This document shows positions 13,201 through 25,200 of a stretch of DNA of 64,000 nt, piece by piece; the stretch's first letter is position 1; each line of letters begins with the position of its first letter. Origin of the DNA: Ignelater luminosus (lineage: Eukaryota; Arthropoda; Insecta; Coleoptera; Elateridae); assembly GCA_011009095.1 (NCBI GenBank), contig VTPC01001055.1:49011-113010 (forward strand), given 5' to 3'. The position numbers and the translations under genes were made by a program. The notes beneath the pieces are model-generated. The model did not search any database. It saw only the letters and a list, made by a program, of their open reading frames with translations, and was not told the DNA's origin.

Positions 13201-16200
13201 TTGTTGTTAAATCTTTTGTAGGAAGTGTTTTTCGATTTATTTCGTGTAATGTCTATTTTAACACAATCTTTGTAAAATCGTTTATTGCATTTCAGCTGTA
13301 CAGATTTCGTGGAATTGCACCGGCTGACGCTGTTCCAGACCGAGTTTGTTTTAATGTGGGTTAATTTACATTTAACTTTCACTGTGCATGGGAGTATGAT
13401 ACGTTCATAAATGGCTCCTGTGCGATCTCGTCTTTTAATTTTGCTGTCTTTGTGTACTGCAAATTCCAGCAAGTAGGGAATATCCCTTTGTATAAACAGT
13501 GGTGTTTGTCTTGCCATCTTTGTTTTATTCAGGGTTAATACAGCTAAGTTTAATCTAGGCATGGCTTCACGTTTAGCCGACATGGCGTGAAATAAGGGCG
13601 CGTTACTAGTGTGTTACGAGACAGCCCGTGAACTATTTTTGCGACTACCTAGAATTTTGCGATTAGTTGAGAATAAAAATTTCCAAGTTTGCAGTTTGTG
13701 AGATAAATTATTTTAACCAGAATTTCGTTCAACTAAAGGTTAGGGTTGTAAATACAGCGGCACCCTTTTGTTCTTGTGCTAAAAGATCCATCAAGTATCG
13801 TTTAAAAATTTCGACTGACAGAACTAAACACTTGTTAATAGTTTTGAGAAACTGAGCATAAAAATACATACCGAGGTTTTGTATTGAGACAGTTCTTTGC
13901 GAACGAATACAAGTAGTTCTGCGCATCGCTTTGTGAATAAAAACATGTAAGGGTCACTGACCACTCCGATCGCCGTTCATGTTAAGTGAATTTATGATAA
14001 AATTCTTTTCTTGCCTAGAGTCCAAGTTTGGTGGAGTCTTCCATTAAAGTTCAGTATCAACTGGTTTATTTATTATTTTCTTTTGCAGAATAAAACCAGA
14101 TATATAAGTAGTTTTATAATGTGAATGTTACAGCAAAGAGGTGTTCGTAATTAAAACTGAAACTACGGCCTCGTTTCTTACAGAACTAAGTTCTTCGCTG
14201 TCGTTAGATAAAAGCCTATGACTTCTATTGTTTCCTTTTAATATATAGTTTGTCCCTGAAATGTCTGTACAACGCCCTACCACATATTTCTCAGACCAAA
14301 AAAGTGAATTTGCAAAAATATGAAACGTAGGACGTAACGTTACTTCCTCACGTCTTAACAAGGTTTATTCACTAGGCTGATTGATTTCTTTAACGACTTC
14401 TAGATATGTTCAATGTTATTTTCCTGTAAAATTTACGCATTCAACACAATCACAAAGTGTTGACACAAAAAACAACGTTACGTCCAACGTCACACAGTTT
14501 TTCATGCACTCTATTGTTAACAGAACAAAATCGCATATATTGAACGAGAAGGTCATTAACTATGGATTTATCCCGTGTAATCAAAAAAAGTGTAGTAATC
14601 TCAGTGCTATCTTAACTGTTTAGATGCTTTAGGGTCTTTTATATATGGAAGATCTCTTTCGGGACTACATATGTAGAATTTCCTGGCTACCGCGCGGGTT
14701 CCCAAAAATCGTGGCGACCAAGATCAGGCTTTAGGATCCTTGTCGGGAAGATGGCCCTGCATAATCTAGCGTACGTATACCACAGGTTGGAGATTGCTGG
14801 CTTAGTGCAATGACGGAATTTTTCTCTAACATTATTGCATTGAAATATTGCCCTGTAGGGGAGTAAAAGGTATGTCGTACAAGCAGATTGAATCGTTCTA
14901 AAAAGACGGAAAGCAATATGTATCCTTGATGCAGTCTCAAAACTTTTCTGTTAGTGAAATAAAATCTGAAACAGTGTAGATATAGATATGAGGGTCTTCC
15001 AAGGTTCTGTCTTTGACCCCATTTTGTTTCTTCTTTAAATAAGTAATTTAAATCTACCCACAAATCTTATGGTGATGGCATCTCTGTTTCCATATCAGGA
15101 AAACTATAGAAATATTTGAAAGTAAATGCAATAATGTTTTTCCAAGGCTTGGGTGTTTATTTTCCTCAGATTATCTTTTTCTTAATTTGCAAAAATATGT
15201 CTATCATCAAGTCTTACACTTAACTATACTATTTTAACACTTAAAGTGCCGCCATAGATTTGGACGTAAACGAGTTCTATTGGCCGCAAGTTCTTTTTAG
15301 TAAATTAATTATATACAGGTTTATAATGAACACGGCATTCATATGGAAAAAATATTTTCCTTATTTTCCGAATTGTCAATGTTTCCTTTTGGTACACACG
15401 GTTCACCACCGCGGCTCGTAATGTATATTTCTTCTATCAGGTCACTGTAGGCAATTGCCCACCAAGCCTCTACCAGCCTGTTGCGTTACACCGATCACCG
15501 GGTAGGGTTTTATTAATCACCACTTAAGTTCGAAGAACGAGCTTGGCAAAGAATCAAAAAACGGTCTTTTCGGGCACAGCCATTTTCTAGAACATGAAAA
15601 CTACCGATTTTGATGTTTCTTGTTTATATGATCTCCCTGGGGTACAATAGGGACGCTATACTGTGCTTCCTTCCTTTCTATCTGTGATTTTGGTTACATA
15701 ATTTGCAATTTTGTTCAAAAATATCTACCGTTAGGAAAGTTGAACAGATTAACTTTATTCTGTATACTCCAGGTGCCCAACTTGTGTGCACCACACGCAG
15801 ACCAAGGATAGAAAATTGATCCCTGACGTATTAGGAATATCATACTACGTTTTCAAGCGATTATGGGTAACCAATGCCGTGCACCATGGCTGTAAACGAG
15901 AAAAGTGCCGGAAGGCATGTGGTGTCCACCGTGACTATTTTTTATCTGATTCGGTGGACAACTTATACCCAGCCCGGCACTTTAGGTCATAAACTTTAAA
16001 TTTTTAGGAATCCGAATTGATAAACTCTTGATTAAGGCACCCAATGTACAGAACAAGTTTCGCGAGTAAATTCTCTGTCTTATTTATTCCGAAGTTTAAA
16101 GCCAGTTTTTGAATTGAGTCTATTATTATTGATGATATACCACAATCGCATGATGCTTTCTTGGCTTAGAAAAAAACTTAATGGTTCACTGTGAGTGTGA

Positions 16201-19200
16201 AAAGCTTTATTTTATGTAGAAATTATTCAAGAAGTTTAAGATTTTTACTCTATGAACTATGCATGTATACATTCTTAAATAAAAATAAATTTTTGTTAAA
16301 TAAAAACTAAAAATGCTAAAAGTATTATTATTACAATTATTTTATGTATACCTACATGATAAGGTAATAAAAAGTATCAGGTAGGTCCAAACTACCTAAA
16401 CCAGATTGTAACCAACTGGGGAGTAATATCAGCTCACTTGAAAAGTAGTCTTTCTAATTTATTTGCCTTTACTAAATTAATCAAAATTGACTTTTCATAC
16501 TTATGCCTATTTGAGTTGTAGAGTGCATGATACAAGTTTTAACAGTTTAGGTCATCGAGTTTATAATAGTGGGATACTTAAACCGAAAAGTAACATCGGA
16601 ATTGGCGCTTGGAGCAACTTTTGTATCCATTAGCAAGTACAGTTTATTGCAAAAATAATGTCATAACTAATTTTTGAGAGAACTAACAAGTATCTCTTAG
16701 GAAATATATTTTATGTAATTAATTTTTACTCAAAGTTTCCGTGTTTGTTTGACCTAATTAATAAAATTATTTATGTCAAAAAGTTTCTATTTTTAAAACA
16801 GAAATCTCCAGAATTATCATTAATAAATCCAAACCTTTCCATCTAAGTAAGCTTCTAGTTCGTTGATGAATAAATGTCGATATAATCTCTAGAAGAGAAA
16901 AATCTACAAATATAATAGTAGAAGTTCGTAAAGTCGATTATTTAGTATTTCATGTGTAATTCAGTATTTTCGTGTGTATCAAATTTTTCTGGATTTTTAC
17001 GTCGACGTGAATCTTAATATCTAACAACGAATATGCATTAGGTTTCGTTTCAAAATAGACAAACCTGAAAAGAAACTCATGATTTACTTAGAGTAGCTTT
17101 CAGAGGGCAGAGAAAGAAACTGCGGTGTGCAAATGGTTTTTAAGATTGACATAGACGTAAGAGTGAACTAGCAGATTCTGAAGCATAGAATAAACGAAGT
17201 TATTTGTTGTCAATTCGGATTCACTAGCATGTATAACATGATTGAATACCTGCTATTACATTAAACTTTAAAATTTTATTACCAGAGCCAGATAAAATCT
17301 ACAGATTTCTGTTTATTTCTTACTCTTACTGAGAAATTCTTTCAATCTTTCTATGTTTCTGATGAAAAAAGAAATGTTTATTTACTACTCTTGAAGGAAT
17401 AAAATATTGCAGTGAATTTAGCAAAGCGTCACTGTAAATCAACTTTTTTGCTACTGCTCTGTAATGTAATAAACTAGAGTTAAATTTACTCTGTTTGGTT
17501 TACTGTTACATGTTTCAAATGCATTTTCTTCTAAACAACACTTTCATTAAAGGCATAAATTTTCAACCAACATGGTGACAACACGTACGCTTCGGTCATT
17601 TAAGCAGGTTAAACACGCCTAGTGGTGTCTGTGGGTACTAAATTCCCCAATAACTAATGTTTATCATCCGGAATTTAGTACCTAGTATTTGAGAATTTGA
17701 CGCAAATGCGCAGCATTAACATTATAATTAAATACGTGAGTACGTACTACACTGCATTGAGGTAATTGTTTTTAAATTGTTTTTGCGGTTTTTAATATTG
17801 AAAATGAAATTAAAATAACTGAACTTATTTTATTTTAACGTTTGCTGCAGTTACTTTTATAACTTAATTCAACTATTTCTGAAAAACTCGAGGTACTAGA
17901 CAGATTTATAAATGGAAACTATTCCAATAAAACATTTCTGCTTCAATTAAACACAAGTTAATTTTCTCAGATGTAGAATTTACAAAGTACGTCATTATCA
18001 GTAGAGTAAGGTCAGGAGAATAAAGAGAGATCTTCTTGTAGTTAAATAAATTCTTAAACATCTTAATAATCTCCTCGAATAGAATTTTCTTTTAACATGC
18101 GTTTTATTGCTAGCCTGAATAATTTAGTAGAAAAGTCGAACCGAGGATATTTGAAAATTTGCAATAAAACTTTTAAAAGTAATATAAATTCAAGACCCAA
18201 GTTCAATAAATCAAGATAATTAGAAATAATTTATTAGTAATTTACATAATAAGGTTATGAAATAAATTTCAAATTATTTAATTTAACTGTCGAATTGAAA
18301 ATTATTTATCGATGAAATGATAATACGTACTGACTGTTTAGAGTAGCAAACAAAAAATTGTGTAAAATCAAGAATTTATTTTAAAAGCTTTGAATAGTAT
18401 GTAACACAAACCACTGACAAACAGATGTTTGTGAGTCCAATTAAACTAGCCGACTGAAATTATGCAATGAATACATAACGCAAGTTATATAATAAAAAAA
18501 ATCAATAGCAATTTAGTACTGCATCGTTTACAATTTTCTAAATGGTAGGGTTGCTTTTTCAACTACAGAAATGAATTTTATAATAAACAAACAGTAAAAT
18601 CAATACATAACATAGTTGAAGACGCAAGTGGATAAAGGATTCATGTAACATTTTTTTAAAAATTGAGATTTTTTGGTGAATAAAGGTTTTATGTACCCAA
18701 AAATGTTTTGGGATCAGTTTCGTAGTTCTATTGTATAAAATTAAAAAGTTACGGGATGATAAAGGATCTATGTTAATCTAATTTTAACAAAACTTAATGG
18801 ATAAAAGATTTATGTACGCTTGATTTCTGATCATAGATCCCTTATTTACTAACATTTCAAATTATTGCTACATGAATTCTTTATCCATTGTAAATTAGTT
18901 AGAAACCTGTAAAAATATTAACAAAAGGAACATAGCACCACAATATTAGGTTAGAAATGTATTAGTACTGATAGTTTTGTGCTCTACATTTTTAGTTTTT
19001 ACGCGATAGAAGACTTAAATGTGTGCAGTGCAAGTAAAGAATAGTGCTAATATGTCGGCAAGAAGCATGCTAATTTTAAAACTTGCAAAAGAACAGACTA
19101 ATAAGGGTAAGTATAAAAGTTATAGCTGCTTTTATTTAAAATATAACCTAAAAAATATTATTGCGTTTTATTCACGTTTAAGTTTTGCGGTGGTTTTTCA

Positions 19201-22200
19201 CCGTTTAGTACAAAAAGCAAAATGATAAATTTATCTTAAACTTGCAAACAAGTATTTTCTTTTAACAGTGTCTTTCTTTCGTTTTTGGATCCCAATAGTT
19301 CAAATGACAGCAGGAGCCCAGCCAAGAGTGACAATAATAATTCTCTAGAAAGGTTTATTAGCAAAGTTAATACTACCCCTGTAAAACAAAGTTCCTATGG
19401 TAAGTTGCGATAGTTGAAATGAAAACTTGATGAGGTACATATTTTGTTATTGCTGTTTTTGACGGCTCAGATGAGACTTCTGACAATACTGATTCTGATT
19501 ATGCAGAGCAATTAAAATCTAGAAAAAGACCCCTATCTCTAAAGTTAAATATTCTAGGGGCTAGTGTATCAAATAGAAAGAAAATAAATAATGACCTGGA
19601 AAACTTCTAAGACCAGGTAGCTTTACAAACGCCGGGAAATAATGAAAAAGAAAGTATGATAATAAGCAAAAAGGATAATACAATTAATCCTGTAAAACAG
19701 ACAGATTTAGGTAAGTTTTGCTGGTCCAATTGAAAACTTGAAAAGGTTTTTACTTTGTTTCTTTTTAGATTGGTCTGACAACGGTTCTTCAGATGATTAT
19801 GTACCAGATACTTCAGATGAGACTTCTGACGACAGCGACTTGGACTATTCAAAGGAACTGAAATCCAGAAAAGGATTCCTATCAACAAAGTCAAGAAAGA
19901 TAATTCATAATGACGTTGAAAACATCGAAGACCAGATAAAGACTTTAAAAACGCTGGAAAATAAAGAAAAAGGAAGTAAAATAATCAATAGTGAAGATGT
20001 AAATAAACTGATTACTAAAAATAATAATGCATTGATCGAAAAAGTTCAAAAGAAGATATTCCAGCTGCCTGAAAAAACATCTAGGAAGCGACAAAAGAAC
20101 TTAGACAACTGGAAAAGATACAAAGCAGCAAAGGCTAGACAAAAAGGAGAAAGCTATATTAACCAAAAGGGAAACCTAGTTCCGTCAATACAAGTTGAAC
20201 TAGGTTTCTTATGCCAAAAAGAAAAATGCACTCTCAACTACAACAAAAATTTTGACGAAGAAGCAAGAACAACAATATTTAAAAGATTTTACCAGCTACA
20301 TCAAAACTCAAAAAATGCACTTCTCTTTAAAAGCATTTTCATTCAACCTGTCCAACGTCATCGAAAAAACATTAAAAAACCAAACTCATTCTCGTTTAAG
20401 TATACAGTTACATACAATCAAAAAGTTTTGAAAGTTTGTAAAAATGCAATATGTTCACTCTACCAAATTACCTTCAAAAAAATTCAGCTCATTCAGAATA
20501 AACTTAAAAGTGGTTTATGGGCACCATCCCCTGATAAGCGAGGTGTTCACCAGAACAGGCCACACAAAATTCCAAATGAAGTGATAAACTGTGTTGTCAC
20601 TCACATTGAAAAGTTTCCTACAGACCAATTTCATTATTCGAAGAATAGAAATTTAAACAAAAAGTACTTATCACCTTTTCTAAACTTAACAAAAATGTAC
20701 AATTTATATATTGATTGGTGCGCAAGAAGCAAAACCTTCCGGAAAGGTACTTTATAAAAAAATGTAGTTACAGCAATATTTTTTCAACCCGTTTTAATCT
20801 GTCCTTCGGGCAACCTAAAAGCGATACCTGCAGTACTTGTGATGCTGGTTTAAATGATATTGAGCATAAAGAGAACTACAGGTATGCATTTGAACAACAA
20901 AGAAGAGATAGAAACTTTGTTCAAACAAACGATAACACAGCTTATTTCACAATGGATTTAGAACAGACATTGCCTTAGCCAAAATTGTCTACGTCCAAAG
21001 CGTTCTATTTGAGGCAACTCTGGTTGTATAACTTCGGTATACACACAGTATCAAAATCTGGGGATCAAGCATTTTTTTTTACATGGACGGAAAACATTGC
21101 TACCAAAGGTAGCTTAGAGATAGGTAGCTGCCTTCATACATTCATTCAGCTATTTAGTGCTGCTAGACAAAACAGTATTAAACATCTCATCATATGGTCA
21201 GATTCCTGCAGTGGACAAAACAAGAACTTTAATCTGATCACACTTTATCAGTATTTCATTTTTAAAGGATATTTGCAAACTATCGATCATAAATTTCCAG
21301 AAGTAGGCCATTCATATATGGACTCGGATAGAGACTTTGACCGTATTGAAAAAGTATTACGAAAGTATGAAAATATTTATACCCCTGAAACGTACAGAAC
21401 AATCATAAAATCTGCTAGTGTCAAAAACTCGGTAGTATTTAATATGAAACATCATTTTAAGAATATTGACGAGTTATCCGAAAAACTTCATTTGATTAAC
21501 GGGAAAAAAAATATTCTACATGAACCAGTGCCTTTACGAGATGGTATCAAATGGGTCCGTGTTACTGAATATGGATCATATTCATATAAAAATACTTTAG
21601 ATGAACACACACCTTTTTTACAGGTAAATATTTTGAAATCTGGATGCCAAAAAGTTGCATCAGAGAATTACACTCTAGCCCATATTAAAGAAAAGAATAA
21701 TAAGATATCTGATGAAAAGCTTTCCAATTTACAAGATCAAATAGTCTACGTTGACGAGGAGTTCAAATATTTTTATGAAAAAATTATTTTCGAAAATAAA
21801 ACGTTCAACCAGAAACCGGAAAAACTACAAGGAAGACTACATAAAGACCAAAATAATTTATAAAAACGAGACATAAATCCTTATTTCATTTATTGTCAAT
21901 TCTAATATGTTTAATTTTCTTAGTTGATAAAGGATATATGTGACTTTTTTTTACTTCTGTTCCAAAGTTGGTTTTGATTTTCTTTTTCTCATATGTTACT
22001 AAAATTCTATAATAAAAGTCTATTAAACCCCACTTAATTTGTTTTATTTTTTTGTAACACAAAAAAGTACTGTTTAAAAAACTTTAGAGTCTGTTTTCTC
22101 AAAATAAACTATTTGTGACATAAATCCTTCATTCACTTGCGTCTTCAGTTATGTTTAACAAGTATTTAGTTTAACATCAGCAAAAGAATGCGGTATAGTA

Positions 22201-25200
22201 GCAGGCGAATAGAAAATTTATTTTATTGCATCACTATAAAACCCTTGACGTATTACTTGCTTAACAAAATGAAAGAACAAAGCTGAGTAAGAGCCAGTAA
22301 ATAATGGTACCATTAATAGGACTTTAAATTTTAGTGCCTTACAAGAGTACAGCTTAGATACTTTTCCGATAGAACAGTGTGTAGTAAAATTTTAATGGAC
22401 ATTAAATTTTATTTTTAGTTAGAAATAGATTTTCCCTATAACTTTGTCACTGAAAAGGAAGTGCAGGCGTTGTAAATATTTAATACGATTAGTGCTGAGA
22501 GATACAGTAGTATCTTATCTTCTTTTAGTAAAAAGAAAAATACAACTGGAGTTGGGTTACATTTAATGAAAATTTGATTATCATTTTAAATCTTTATGAT
22601 GGGGGTATACTCCAGTGCAGATTTTTAAATTATTCACAGTTTGTATTAAAGTTTAATCAAGTTATTATGCTCTGCTTAATTGATTAACCGAAACTTTTGC
22701 ACAAGATTCTTGAATTTTTAATTTGTAATCTGCAGATGATTCAAAAATCATCCATTAAAATAATTAAATTATTGTAGATTAATCAAAGTATTAAATAAAT
22801 ATCTAAATTAAATATTCATCTGGAAAATGAGCAAACTTCAATTAATTCATTTAAAAGATACTTTCTTATAATAAATAAATTTAACAATATTAGAGGAAAC
22901 CACAATTATAGCAAAATAATTTCACTTTCGTTACTGATGTGTGAATTAAATACAATAGAAGAGAAATCTTGACACTACGATGCCTTGTTAATTGAAATTC
23001 AACAAGACCATTTTAAAATAATTAATCAACAAGGTGTATAACAAGTTAAAATTATTGATCTCTGTTTTACTGTTAGTAGAAATTTGTTTATCTAAGGTGT
23101 TATATATTTCTTTGGGCAAAATTAAACAAAATCTTGAAAATTTTAAAAGTTCCTAGAAGACTGAGAGCAATAAAGAGTTATTGCTCAATTTTATTTTATG
23201 ATTTTACTCTTATCTCATTAATTCTAAAATTCTAGAAAAGCAAACTAATAAAATAATTTGAACCATTTTAAAATTTTTTGTAAACGTAGATCTAAGACAT
23301 TTTATTGTAATTAATTATTTAGGTAGGCATTAGAAAATTAAAAAATCGAGCTTAGCTGTACAGAAACGAAAACGGCTTTGTGTACCATGTTGGGAAAAAT
23401 GTTGAATTCAAGATTATATTAAATTATTAATTTGTTATTCTAGAGCAAATTATTTTAGTAAACAATAGAAGCCAAGAAATTAAACGGAAAAGATTAAAAA
23501 ATTAAAAAGAAGCTGATGACTTGTATATATTTAAGAGAAATTATTAAATTGTGAATATGATGCGTCATTGTAAAAAAACGCATAGTTTAGTTGAGTTGCA
23601 TTATGCATCTCAGTGCGTAATCATCAAGTCACCACATTAGATGATGACGCTTTCAATATTTACTATTAAAAATCGCCAATTTATAAAGATAATTTGTTGT
23701 ATTTTTATAGAAGAATGCTGTGTAAATCTGCAAATGTTGAGACGTCAGAAGATCATCTTGCATACTTTCTTTTTGAAAAAAATCTTATTTTAAACTTATA
23801 ATTTTTCTGTTCTGTTATTAATTTTTGTACTTGCTTGATTTTTATAACAGTAAATCATTTGAATAACAAATCAATAAGTGGACCATTGATACACCTGAGT
23901 TAAATGAGTCAAAACTAAAACAGACAAAATCTAAATTTCATGACTCGACGCCTGGATTTCTAATTAGTTTATCAATTCATTACTTACATCAAATTAAAAG
24001 GAAGGTGTGAGTCAGTACTCTGCTATAATTATGTAGGCGTTGTTGCTAGATGTTGCTGTCAATGAAAAACTCCTCTTCGCCACTAGTTTTATTTAAATTT
24101 GGCGCGCCTTCCAGTTCACACTTGCAGCTACACTTTTCATTTGAATTCTGTGAGTTATGCCTGTTTTTTTTCTGGCGCTTCTTTTAGGCAAGGGAAGACT
24201 TTTGAGAGTTTAGAGTAGGTGATTAGATTTCTAATTTCCGTATGTATTTAATTCCAATTATGTTTTATGTAAACACTAAGTTCTTTTAAGAAGTTTTTAT
24301 AATTACAGTAATGTATCTTGTGACCCATAAGAGAACCTAACCCTAAATATATCTGAATAAAAGATGAAACGAACACGTGTCTTAGATGGCGCACTGTAAG
24401 AGCTTCACTTATCCTTACTAGGTCTGCTACAATGCAGTAATGCAACAGAGGGTATAACTTCGTTATGCCATCTTGAATGTTTTTTTGGAAGTTAAGCATC
24501 ACAGGATTAAGAAATTTAAAATACTGACTAATCGTTCAAATTGTGTTAGTTAGTTTAAGGATTGAGTGAAACAGAAAGACCCAACATCGACAATCTTAAC
24601 ATACAAATATGAGCACCACAGCCTTAAAATGCTGTCTCAGCCTTGTTAAATCCTTATCAGTGAAGCAGCGCTTTGCATACTTGAATACAATTTCGTCGAT
24701 CAATGTTTAACAAAAATACAATCACAGGAAGAAACAAAAATCGTTCTAAGAGAAAACCTTTTCTCCGCCAAGTCAGTAAAAACTTATTTAGAAGAGATAT
24801 TAAGCGCACGTCCGCTAATCTCTCAACACACCCATAGAATGGAAAGCCTAGTAGTCCCCTTGGTGAAGTGTAACAATTAAGTTAACAAAGTTACATTAGC
24901 CACAAAGGAACCCAAGTCAGCACGACAACAACGTTGAAGACCATGTGAGAAAAGAAAAACAGATTAACGTGCGTACCTTTCTAAAAGCATAGGCAATATT
25001 AAGCCGGTAGCAGACTAGAATGGGAATCTAGATAATGTTGAGAAGCTTACCTGAAAAGTAATCGTGCATTTGTGTTTTTCTATTCTAGAAGCAAAGTTGG
25101 TGGTATCTCGAAAGAAGACGGCTAAAGAATGTCTGGATTTCCTAAGATGTCGAGTGGACCTTCTCGATTACAGTTGATTGGTTGGTAGACATTTCATAAT

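Larger units (their letters stand above)
18618..22146 (+). mobile_element. DNA transposon with DUF7869-type transposase (possibly Sola-like), defective
   Basis: A 3529-bp element with terminal inverted repeats of 32 bp (28 identical) starting GAAGACGCAAGTG, flanked by a 4-bp direct duplication AGTT (18614-18617 and 22147-22150). Both ends carry many copies of a GATAAAGGATTTATGT-like motif in both orientations: six on the left, three on the right. The interior is a multi-exon gene for an acidic, Lys-rich protein with the MDLEQTLPLPK / FYLRQLWLYN / WSDSCSGQNKN segments that I associate with the DUF7869 family common in insect genomes. A 4-bp target duplication and TIRs fit a cut-and-paste transposon; Sola elements also make 4-bp duplications, so Sola-like is my best guess, not established. 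The element sits in the 28.6-kb Dop2R intron, antisense to the gene. Confidence 0.85.

Noticed and set aside
14731-15063. 110-codon minus ORF
   Set aside because: No recognisable motif; not joined by plausible splice sites to the receptor.
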